A stretch of DNA of 64,000 nt from assembly GCF_037975245.1 (NCBI RefSeq), contig NC_092583.1, positions 13,295,764-13,359,763 of the forward strand. Direction: 5' to 3'. Shown piece by piece: positions 48,301 through 60,300 of the stretch. The notes below the pieces were generated by a model. It saw only the letters and a program-made list of their open reading frames with translations. It was not told where the DNA came from and ran no database searches. Every line of letters begins with the position of its first letter. Positions within the stretch are counted from its first letter, which is position 1. This DNA comes from Apostichopus japonicus (taxonomy: Eukaryota; Echinodermata; Holothuroidea; Aspidochirotida; Stichopodidae). The translations under genes and the position numbers were made by a program.

Positions 48301-51300
48301 GTCTAATGTCTAAATGTCTGAAAATTAACTTTGACCTCATATAACTTCACACACAAAGGTCACATGAGGGTCAACCCATTGACATTTATGATCAGAAGGT
48401 ACCTTTAACATCTGAAAATAGCATCGAAACTGTAAAAATCCACAAAACAAGAAAAGGTCACCAGAGGTCAAATTGAGGTCAAGGGTCACCCAGATGCGGG
48501 TCGACAATTGGATTACATTGAAGCAACTCCCAACCCTAACGGACAATTTGTTCTCAAGTTATCGCAAAAATACTAGTTTTTTATCATTAATTGACCTTTG
48601 GTGACCTCGTATCACATGACCGTTAAGTTTGAAAATATTCCCCTATACCATTTGCAACTACTCCAAAAATATCAACCTTGTCACAACTTGGAACTGGGAG
48701 TTATTGCATTAAATGTCTGAAAATTAACTTTGACCTTGTATAACTTCGCACACGAAGGTCACACGGGGGTCAACTTATTGACATTTATGGTCAGAAGGTA
48801 CCTTTGACATCTGAAAATAGCATCGAAACTAAAAATCCACAAAACACGAAAAGGTCACCAGAGGTCAAATTGAGGTCAAGGGTCACCCAGATGCGGGTCG
48901 ACAATTGGATTACATTGAAGCAACTCCCAACCCTAACGGACAATTTGTTCTCAAGTTATCGCAAAAATACTAGTCTTTTATCATTGATTGACCTTTGATG
49001 ACCTCGGATCACATGACCCTTAAGTTTGAAAATATTCCCCTATACCATTTGCTACTTGTCTCAAAATATCAACTGTGTAACACCTTGGCACTGGGAGTTA
49101 TTACACTAAATGTCTGAAAATTAACTTTGACCTCATATAACTTAACACACAAAGGTCACCTTGGGTCACCTTATTGACATTTTTGATTGATGAGACCTAA
49201 ATTAGAGCATCAAACTATACAAATTCAAACATTTTTTCTTTGCCCATTTTCTGCCCCCAAAATACTAGTTTTTTATCATTAATTGACCTTTGGTGACCTC
49301 GGATCATGTGACCGTTAAGTTTGAAAATATTCCCCTATACCATTTGCAACTTGTCCAAAAATATCAACCATGTCACACCTTGGCACTGGGAGTTGTTGCA
49401 TTAAATGTCTGAAAATTAACTTTGACCTTGTATAACTTCGCACACGAAGGTCACACGGGTGTCAACCAATTGACATTTTTGATCGGAAGGTACCTTTGAT
49501 ATCCAAATCTAGCATCAAAACCAAACATTTTCTTTTTTGCTCGTTTCCTCCCAAAACAAGCACATTTTTTCTAATGTGACTTTTGACCTTGGTTTCAGAT
49601 GTAGTTTAATCTCCTGATTCCAAAAAACAAAACGACAAGTCTGTACAACCATCCTAATTCCGACCGAAAAACTTTGACCCCATATAACTTCGCACATAAA
49701 GGTCACACGGGGTCAACCTGATGACATTTATGATCAGAAGGTACCTTTGACATCTGAAAATAGCATCAAAACTGCAAAAATCCACAAAAACATGTAAAGG
49801 TCACCAGAGGTCAAATTGAGGTCAAGGGTCACCCAGATGCGGGTCGACATAAGGATTACATTGAGGCAACTCCAGACCCTAACGGACAATTCGTTCTCAA
49901 GTTATCGCAAAAATACTAGTTTTTTATCATTAATTGACCTTTGGTGACCTCGGATCACATGACCGTTAAGTTTGAAAATGTTCCCCTAACCAGTTCACAA
50001 CTTGTCCCAAAATATCAACCTTGTAGCACATTGGCACTGGGAGTTATTGCAGTTTTAATTTGTTCGGTTTTTGGACCATAACTGACCTTTGGTGACCTTT
50101 GTGGGCACCAAAAACAATAGGGCACACCTTCTCCATATGGTGGATCTATGGTCCAAGTTTGGCCTCAATCCAACATTCCCTTATTGAGATAGAGCGTACC
50201 CAAGCAAGTGTCACAGACACACACACAGACACACACGCATACATACACACACACACACACACACACGCCAACCTGACTGCATAGGTTCCTTTTGCTAAAG
50301 CAAGGAACCAAAAATGCATGCAGTTGAGTGATTTGGATTTTAGGTTGACAGACATCGTCAATCCAATCCTTAAGTGCGTCAATTATGAGCCCACCATGCT
50401 ACTGCAAATAGCTATTTGCAATGTAATGTGCATCCTGTTGTATTGTACTGAAAAAATTGGTCTTGCCGTGAATTACAATGAACATTACCCACTATAAAAG
50501 GAGACCAACCTTCGTCAGAAACAGTACCAGGCTCAACCAGTCACTTCATACATGAGTTGTCAGCCACAATAGATCTCAATTTTACTGGCATCGAGGATAT
50601 GCATAGAAATTGAAGCAGCTTGTAGTTCCTTGTTTTCCCCCATTTGGTTGGTATTGTAACTAAAATGTTATTTGTTGTTGAAGTAATTTTTATTTTTAGT
50701 GCGCGTGCGCGCTACAATATTGGCATTACTAGCCAAGTGAACCATACCCACATGACTGGACGTTGAAAATTAAAGTTTCATATAGTCTTTGTACATTTGC
50801 AGTTTCAGTGGCTAGCTGCGTAGCCAACTTATACTGAGCCTGTCAAGGTAGAGACCCTATTGTCCTGCTGTACGGTCTCTATGTCAAGGTAGAGTTCCTT
50901 TTTAGTGAGGCAGAGCCGTATATACGGCTCTGTACTGAGGTGCTCACAAGCGCCCTCACTTTGTAGGTACCTACATTACATTACTATACTCCCTTGTAGT
51001 GTGTTTTCCGCCCTAAAATAACACCATGACCAACCGAAAAGGTCTTCCTAATCTGCAAGCACCCCACTCGCACCACAATACTGCGTTTTTGCAGGCAAAT
51101 GCAGTTATAGTTTATTTTCGTTTGTTTCCGGAGTGAAGTCTAATGATCTCTAACTTAGAACTTGTCTCTTTTTTAACGCGCGGCCAGCTCGTAGTTTAGT
51201 GTTTTTCCATGTTCTTAAACTCCGTATTTGCATACGCTATGCTATTCGGCCAATCACTGGACAGCTGATTTCATCATCCGATATTTCCGGTGTATTCTTT

Positions 51301-54300
51301 TAGCCTTGGAAAATTCCATGTGATAGTGTAGTATACATGCGCGCTTTAGCTGTACGTAATGCATGAATTGAACTCACGTGCGAGTAGAGAAGAAGTCATC
51401 CAGCGAACGGGTAGGAAATCAGAATGCAAGTTGTGGTAATTTAGGGCAAGATAACCGTATATTGGCTTAGTTATGGTAGGGATAATGTTAAGACCTACCA
51501 ATTAATTGTGTGATAATAAGAACCTCGTTAAATTAAGTTTAGGCTCGAAATATTTGCGTGTCTTAAGTCAACCTAGTTCGTAGACTCGATAAGGGGCCGC
51601 GGCTAGGTTTGTTAGGCTGTGATTCTCTGCAACGTTAGACACTATATAAATTATAATTCACCCTTTGTTTTCGTAAGAATAATTGTGACCAGACCTGTGT
51701 CCATTTGGCTCAACTGTTTGCTACCTTAAAGAAAACGATTTAGGAGTATAGGCCTTAAGAATGTTTAACTTGGATGTTATCACAATTTCTTTGCAATAAG
51801 CCCATTCAACTTCAAGTTGTGATGTAAATTGTGCTCATATAGGCTATGGAAGCAGAGCCATCTTACTCATATATATATAGTAAGTCAAAACACCCAATTG
51901 GGACAATTTTTTCTGCACTGTGACTGTAGTGTCATATCCCGCTTTCAGAACACCCATATTGTCAGTACGATCAGTATGAATATCATGTTTCTGTCAGATC
52001 AAGGTTAGGAAGTGTTTGTACAGTCAATACCAGTAGCATGGACAGTTCAGACACCCAAGCCTTAAAACACCCCAAAACTATATCTTCTGGTATAAATCAC
52101 CTGAAAATATACTTGATATGGTGGAAGAAGTGTGTTATAGTACAATACATGGCCAAACTTTCTTTCCTGCAAACTGTTTTCACGTTGTATTCCAAGAAGA
52201 TTTTGCGTGATTGTGGAACGGGTATTTCTTTGCTCGAGTATTGCGAAGTTCGGACACCTGGCCCACAGTGACATCCTGGTGTATTGTACAGAAAAGATAA
52301 TTTCCAATGGGCCTTGCCAGGAATAACAATGAACGTTGCACACTGTAAAAGGAGAACAACCTTTGTCAGAAACAGTACTTACCAGGCTCAATCAGTCACT
52401 TCAGGCATGAGTTGTCAGCCATAATAAATCCCGATTTAACTGGTGTTGAGGATTTAGTTAGAATTTGAAGCAGCTATTATTATTATTATTTTTTTTTTTC
52501 AATTTGGTTTGGTTTTTTTCTAAATTTACCAATGTTTACTCAAATTAAAAATGCAACCAATGGCAAATTTTATTCTCAAACCTGGAGTGGAATTCAGTAT
52601 GATCAATACACCTATGGATTTATGAGTAATTAAACAAACACGAAGACAATGAATGCAAAGTTGGTACATATCTAATTTTTGGCTAAGAAAATAATGCAGC
52701 TTCTGTCGCAACGACTCAAGACTATAATTCCAGCTATAATTCCATAAAAATGTACAGTTGTAATTGTACATTGATGTACATTGCCCCTCCTCCCTCTCTC
52801 CCACCCCTCCTCCCCCCCCCCCCCCGCTTCCAAAAATTTGTGAAAATGTCATAAATGTGTTGAAAAATTGGTATTTTTACTCCCTCCAATGTTTTGGATT
52901 GTGTTGGATTGCTTTAAAACCATATAAAAATAGCAAGAGCAATAGTTACTGAATTGTTTTTGTTTTTGTAGTGAATTTTGGCAATTAAGGGCTTCATAAA
53001 GCAATGAATAAATGACAACAGTGTTGTGGGAGGGGAGGGGAGATGGATTTGTCTTCAGTTAATCATCTTCTTTCATGCTGAAACAATTCTTTACAGATGA
53101 TGATACTCCTGGCAGAGCTTACAGGGTCCTGTAAATGTTCTGTTAGTTATCTTCCATTAATTACATAATTACAGACAAAGAGAACTGTAAAATTAAGTCT
53201 AGAAATGACTCTTACTGTCATATAGTAATGTCAAAACTTCAGAGATAATAACGTAAAGGGTATTCCCCTACTCATGTGATAATCATTGCCGAATCATATG
53301 CGTGTTTTACGTGACGGGTTTCCGAGAGTGCAAGGTAGGGGGTTGGACAAGAAACGTGAGGAAGGACGAGTGTGCTTGTAAGAAAGGAAGAGATGTGTTT
53401 TCTTGGAAATAAAGTTATAACAAATAGAGTTATAACAATTAAGACGGACTCTTAGTCTACTTTCTAAGTTTGGCGTCAACGAAATAAAAGCACCCCAAAA
53501 CGAACAAATACAACATGGTGCAGGAGCTGAGCACACGGCACATCTTCGGAAATTTATTCAGGCCGTATCCTACCATACAGTTCAACCAAACGTCTGACTA
53601 GCTTAGGTAGACGAACCTACGCTATAACCATTTAGCCTAGCCGAGAATATGTCTGTAACCATCAGGCCTAGCTGGGATTGATGTAGTGTCCGACTTCAGG
53701 AATTTAAATAAGCCTAGAATCTTTGGGACTGAAACACAGTTTGTCCATCAAAAGTTTAAGCTATCCCATGACCAACCACTGATATTCGATGAACTAGCCT
53801 ACGCACATCCAAATTAGCACATCCAGTGACGAAGCCACCATCGATCTCATCATTTTTAAGTCTAGAGTATACAATGCAACTTAGGCTCGAGACTTTCCAT
53901 ATGCTTAACTACATCGTTAACGAATTCTATCATAGCCTATCGGCCGTACGTACGTTGTGAGCTATAGCCAACCGTAAGTTCGTAACGTGAGTGGCATCAG
54001 ACTGAAAAGACAAATTATAGAACCTCATTGATAACGTCGATTGCATTTTTTTTTAGAGCTTATTTTCACCGTGGAGCCGATGACCCTGTGGCCAACCAAA
54101 GCCTAGCCCTACACTAACATACAGCTTGAATTCACCATAGCCTAGCCTATGCTTTCAACACAGAGCCATGAAGCCTAGCCCTTACTGGAGCTTACAGCAC
54201 TGTCACCTGGAATAGCCTACTGCAGCCTACTACACTAATGCAGCCTGAAGCATTGAAAAAACCTAGCCAACGCAGTCTTACAAGGGAATTCAGCTCAATA

Positions 54301-57300
54301 ATCTAGCCTGCCTGGACTAATCCTATTCAAAACAAAACATGTTCAAGACTTTAGCAACAGAAAGTCTCTGCAGCAATTTCTAACCTTTCCTGAACTTTGG
54401 TATTAGCCAACATCTACCAACAGTTTTCTACCGGTGGGCTACCAGTACCACTACTCAATAGCCTATGTACTAGAAATTACAAACCAGTCTAACATAAAAA
54501 AAATTTCCATCATCGTGAGTAGAGTTGTAACCTAACATAGCCTACAACAGATTTTTGATGCACTGGTCAATCTTTTCATGTTACTTGGTGTTGCATGCAC
54601 ATTGATCAAAGCCAAATATTGGTCTGCTATACTGCAGGGCCTAGCTCTATATTGTGCAAATTTCCAGATTTGGCCAAGCTTTCTCTCACAATTCACTTTG
54701 AGTTTAATATTTGGTATGTTTGATGTGAATTTATTTTGGGTATTAGTCGTTAGTCTTTCATCAGTTAACATGGCACAACCAGCACAAAGGTTAAGAGTAA
54801 CAGATTTTCTTCCTACAAGATTTTGTGGTGATAGAATCGACAGTGATTGGTGTAGAGCACATTTTTATACCTTTGTATATTACTTAGAGGCTCATGACCT
54901 GCATGAACCTGCTGATCAGGCAGAACTTCACAATGTTGTACAACTTTTCAAACGTAGCCTCCAAGGTACTGCTAGATTATGGATTGAACGAAAGGTATTT
55001 GAGACATTACAGGATTTACAAACTGTATTTGTCGATCGCTTCAGTCCATCACAGTCTCAATTTGCCTATGTCACCCAGTTTGAGAATATTACATATATAT
55101 TCCTGGGGAAAGTGCTGAGCAACACTTATCCAAAATCAGTCAACTTGCTAAAATAATAGGGTATGGGGATGACCAAGTACAGTAAGACATAAGTTCTTAT
55201 CAACCCTGCTATCAAAATGTCGCACTGCTGTACTAATGTCAGCTCCTGACAACATTTTGGAGACCATAGTTACTAGTACAGGGATGCCATACAGTACGAT
55301 TTTATCGAATTTAGTACCATAAAACAAGTGAAATACGATAATACAATATTGCCTCTTGAAAATACAATTTTTCATCCCAAATTTTTTTTTTTTTTAATTT
55401 TTTAAATTTTTTTTAAAGGAAGCGGAATCGCATAGAAACATGTACAAGTAACCCCCCAAACCCCAACAAACACGTTGAACAACGAGCCTACATGGGTGGG
55501 AAATACGCGGAATCTGCAGCTTTACAATTGTCTCATTAAATGTTAATGAAAAAGCAAACATTTTACTTGCCCGTTCTTACCAGTAAAACATTTTTCTGAC
55601 ATTTTACTGGCCCGGAGCCAACGGGCCAGTGGTAGTGTTGAGTTTTCGTGAAAATCTGATTTTTCTCTCCAAAATCTGATTTTTTAGGATATTCAGTCTG
55701 TTTTTTTGTGTCAAGAAGTTGGCATCTCTGCTCGTACCCAGTCTTTTTTTTATCTCCAAGATGAAAAAGCTTCTAAGGAAGTATCATTCTCTGCTCGAGA
55801 AGTAGCCCCTGCCCCAAATTCTGCAATATATGATGAGATCTATGCACAGTTGAAAGATCAGTTGCAGACTTTAAATATGGCACGAGGAGAGTTCAGAGAA
55901 CCACGCAAATTGCAACGTGACAGTACTCCCAACCATAACCGATCAAATTCCCCATCAGTTAACAGAGGAGGTAAAAGCCCTAATAGGCGAACCTCAGGAT
56001 CGCACAATAACTTAAGGAAGGATACTGGTAGATATTACAGACGCAAAACTTTTTGTGACTATTGCCTGTATCCCGGTCATACATGGCGTAACTGTAGAAA
56101 ACGGCAAAGAGACCTTTAACAACGCCAAATCCAAAGAGGGACAAAAACTAATTCTGAAAGGGGTAATCCTTAGTTTGGTGAATTAAAAACTAACACATTC
56201 AAGATCTCAGCCAAAAAGTTGCATCTCGGACCTGCTTATGTTGCAATTAAACCTGGTCAAGAAAAATGCATCACTTTGAAAGGAAACGTACCACCTTATT
56301 TAAGGAATGCAGTGAAATTTAGAAGAGGTCGAACAAGTATTCCAGTTAAGAATCTTTCTCGTCAGACTATACATGTTGTGTCAGATATGCCAGTTGCTAC
56401 TCTACATTTCAGCCAGTTGATTGATGTTGTAAACCTTTGCCATCACAATATGTAACCCAACTGTCAAGTAATGATTCATTACACAAAGTATCTGTGGAAC
56501 TTCCAGAGTCGACTACTATTGTTGAGGAATGTGTTAAGAAATATCCACATTTATATCTAGATGATCCTAATTTGAAATTGTCTAAAGATGAGATTATCCA
56601 TAAATATGTCAGTTTGTCTCAGAGTGTGTTAACACCTGATGAAGAAGAGGAAGTGTATGACTTGCTCTCACAAAACAGACAGGCATTTTCCTTATATAGA
56701 AATTTGTCAAGCTGCCCAACTTTGAAGTTGATATTGAAGTTGATATTGAGCTATCCAATGATGAACCATTTTATATCAGACCTTATTTTGCTTCCTATAG
56801 TGGTAAGCAAGCAATTGACAAAGAGTTAAACCATTTGGTTAAATTAGGTATTTTGTCCATTGGACATCAGTCTAACACATCTCCGGTGTTACTCATATCA
56901 AATCAAGTGAAAAGAGGTTAGTTACAGACTTCAGATACTTGAATTCTAGAATAAGGAAAATCAATCATCCTTTCCCATTGCTTTCTGAGACCCTAAAGAC
57001 AATAGGCAATTCAGAAGCCAGAGTGCTGAGTGTAGTAGACATTAAGTCAGCCTTTCATTGCTTTCCACTTTCCAAGCATGCACAACAATTTACAGGAATA
57101 GCTTGGAAATCACTTTAACTATAAAAGATCGCCACAAGGTCTTGACATTACTCCAGGTATATTTCAGGCGAAAATCAATGATATTCTTAATGCTATACCT
57201 ATTTCTACAGAATTTTGTATTGCACATTACAACGACATTATCTTATTCAGTAAAGATAAGAGTGAACATAAGAAGCATTTAACATTGTTACTGAAATGTT

Positions 57301-60300
57301 TGGCAGATAATGGATTGAAAAGTTTGTCCTAAGAAATGTAAATTGTTCAGAAGCAGTGTAGTATACATGGGACATACGATTTTTGTGAATGAAAGGGGTT
57401 GTCTGTGTATACAAGCACTCACAGACAGATGTGAAGCAATTAGGAGAATGAAACGTGCAAAAGAAACAAGGAGATTTGTTGGAGCAGTAAACTATATTTC
57501 AAACTTTTTCCCAAAAATCCGAAGTGTTTTGAGACCAATTCATCACCTTGCAAGAAAGCATAAAAGATTTGTGTGGAGTGATGAACAAGCAGCATTTGAA
57601 CAGATAAAATCAATGATGACTAATCCACCAATATTGCATTTGCAAGAGGTATTGGTACATTCAATTTGTACAGTGACACTTCACATACTGGGTCTGTTGA
57701 AGACAAAGAATATATTCTTGGTTATTATTCTAAAGTCTTACCACCTGCCTGCCAAAACTATAGTGTTACAGAGTTAGAGATGTTTGGATTGTTGATCAAC
57801 ATCACAGCATTTAAGCATCTATTGAAGCCAAATTAATTCAATGCATTTGTTGATCATTCATCTATAGCTCAGATCTCACAATCTAAGGATGAACTTAGCA
57901 CTTCTTCGAAAATGAATCCTGAAATGATTCGATTATTCATTCAAGATTGGTTGCAAAAAGGGATCAGGTTTGGTTTTGGCAGATTTTTTGTCTAGAAATC
58001 CAAATTATAGTCACTCCGAGATTGACAAAGTTGTTCCTATAGCATTCTCTCTGTTTGCTTCAGAACTGTTGAATGATGAAGTTAAAGAACCTGTATGTAA
58101 CCCAATAGTTACAAGGTCATATGCAAGGACACATGGTATAGATATTCCAGATTTGTTCCCAAAGGGCTCAAAGACAAATGAAACTGTTGCAGAGCCAACA
58201 CAATGGCATAGTGAAATCGCTCAAACTAATGGTCAAAGGGCTAATCAGTCTTCTGATAGTGGAATCTCCAGAAGACAGTTTCCATTGCATAGACCTGTCA
58301 ATTTGCCAGAACATGATCACTTGCGAAATGGTGTAAGAGATCTCAGACCACATGTTAGCATCAGACCACCATTGGTAACCAATGAACTGGTCGATAGGGA
58401 AACTGAAGAGTTGGTCAGAGATCCCCCTCCTGAATTGTATAGGGTACCCGGGCCAAACCACTGATATCCAAAGTAGATGGTCTTGTAACACGTCATGTTC
58501 CAAAACAGGCCAAGTTAGATAAGATGATGGATATGATAAAGAGGAAAATTATTAGAGATTACAACTTACCAATTGATGTTCAGCAGTTAAAAGCTGAATT
58601 CAGATGTAAGGAATGAAATGAGTCTAATAGTTGGATCATTTATAACATCTTTTTTGGTTGTAAAGTACAGTAAAGACTATAGATACTGTATTTATTTGAT
58701 AATGGCAGTTCACCAATCAGAAACAGTTCTTTCTAGATGTGAGATTCATCAAGAACATCTGGATCATACAAGATGGTTTTGATTTTACACTTTAGATGCA
58801 GCGATGAAAGTAGGATGCTGAGGTAGCTGCAGCTGGGGTGTATTAGGACATAATCTTTTGTGATGTACCCTTAATTGTACTCATTTTGAAAATATTAGAT
58901 ATTCACACTTATTGTAAAGTTTTTGTTTTTGTGTTAATTTTTTTTCAGTCAGTATGTGTTGTTTGTTTTCTTGGCATTAATCTGCCATGCATGTTCTAAG
59001 TGACTTATCAAGCCAAGCAGTTTTGAGCAGTGACTTATAATTTAGTAGAGCAAAGCAGAAATACAGTTTATGTGCTTTGTCATACCTTCTCTACATTTCA
59101 TCAGTACAATTTTACTTTACTTAATGCCACTTTGACCTTATATTGACTCTGCCTATAAAATAGGACGTTCAAAGCTGTATGTTATTACATAAGGACATTT
59201 CATGGTAAGACTCTTTACCATAAGACTACATTGAGTATGGATAAGCAGAGATTTATTTTCTACAAAGAAAAACAAATTTAATGCTGCCTTGATCTTATAT
59301 TGAGTCTGTGTTTGTAGTCAAAACACCTTGCAAAATAATATGTTCAACAGCTGTATGTTATCACATAAGGACATTTCATGGTAAGACTCTTTATCATAAG
59401 ACTTCATTCAGTTTGGAAAAGCAGAGAATTATTTTCTATGAAGGCGAAAAATATTGCCTTTTTTTCCCACCCAGTCATTTGAGAAACAGCTATTTTTGTT
59501 AAAATTGCATAAGCAGTGTGCTAAGTTATTGTTCTGAAAACGTGAAGAATCCCTTTATAACCTCCTTCAAACTTTGGGGTGTATATGAAAATTAATATTT
59601 ATTTTTAAATGTTATCACAATTTCTTTGCAATATTCTTTTTCAAGTTGTGACTCTTAACTGGCATATGAATAGATGTAAATTGTGCTCATATATGGAAGT
59701 AGAGTAACCTTACTCATATAGTAAGTCAAAAACAGGTGCATGGTGAATATTCATCATATTATAATGATGAATATTGATATATTATAATGATGAATATTCA
59801 TAGTATAAGTTTCTTACAAGTTTCTTTTTGATCACTTACAGGCTGTTTCCAATGTAACACTGGCTCCTGTATTCCAGCTTATTGGGAGTGTGATGGTTTT
59901 GTGGATTGCCTTGATGGAGAAGATGAAGCTGATTGTGGTGGTTAGATAAATATTATTATATTTTCATTATTTTATATTTTCATTGCATTGGGAATATTTG
60001 CACTAGCAGTTGAATGATAGTAACATGGGAATTGCCACCTTAATAGTGTTCTTGTATTTAGAATCATGATCTTTCCCATTCCCCCCTCCCGCCCCCCCCC
60101 CCCTCTATCATACAATAAAGGACAATCATTGTTTGTTTCAACTTTATGATCCAACTTTAAAGATTTAAATCACAGTCCAGAATCTCTCACAGTGGTTAGT
60201 TTGCCAAATTTTGGAATTGGTCGTTTCATTTCTTGTTTAGGAAATCCTGTTTTACGAATGAAATCATTTGATTCATGATACCGCCATATGCTACGTACAC

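Larger units (their letters stand above)
46724..50394. mobile_element. MITE family B, copy 2, split by a 3.1-kb insertion
   Basis: 46724-47232 and 50310-50394 together match the reverse complement of 26221-26822: outer ends GGCTTCGTAATTGACGCACC and GTGCGTCAATTATGAGCCC, with the interior collinear (GATACAGCAGGCCACCT, TAGCTTATCGACGAATGTGT, GAGGAACTACACAT). The match is interrupted between CACATATGAA and AAAAATGCATGCAG by the insertion at 47233-50309. The insertion is therefore younger than the MITE. Confidence 0.85.

Noticed and set aside
47893-48546. Two similar minus-strand ORFs
   Set aside because: They are the same phase of the about 400-bp satellite unit. Similarity comes from the DNA repeat and the frame is not kept in other units.
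58617-59600. 3' LTR for the gypsy-like element
   Set aside because: No stretch here matches the candidate 5' LTR (53139-53515). The duplicated 59121-59447 block is unrelated to it.
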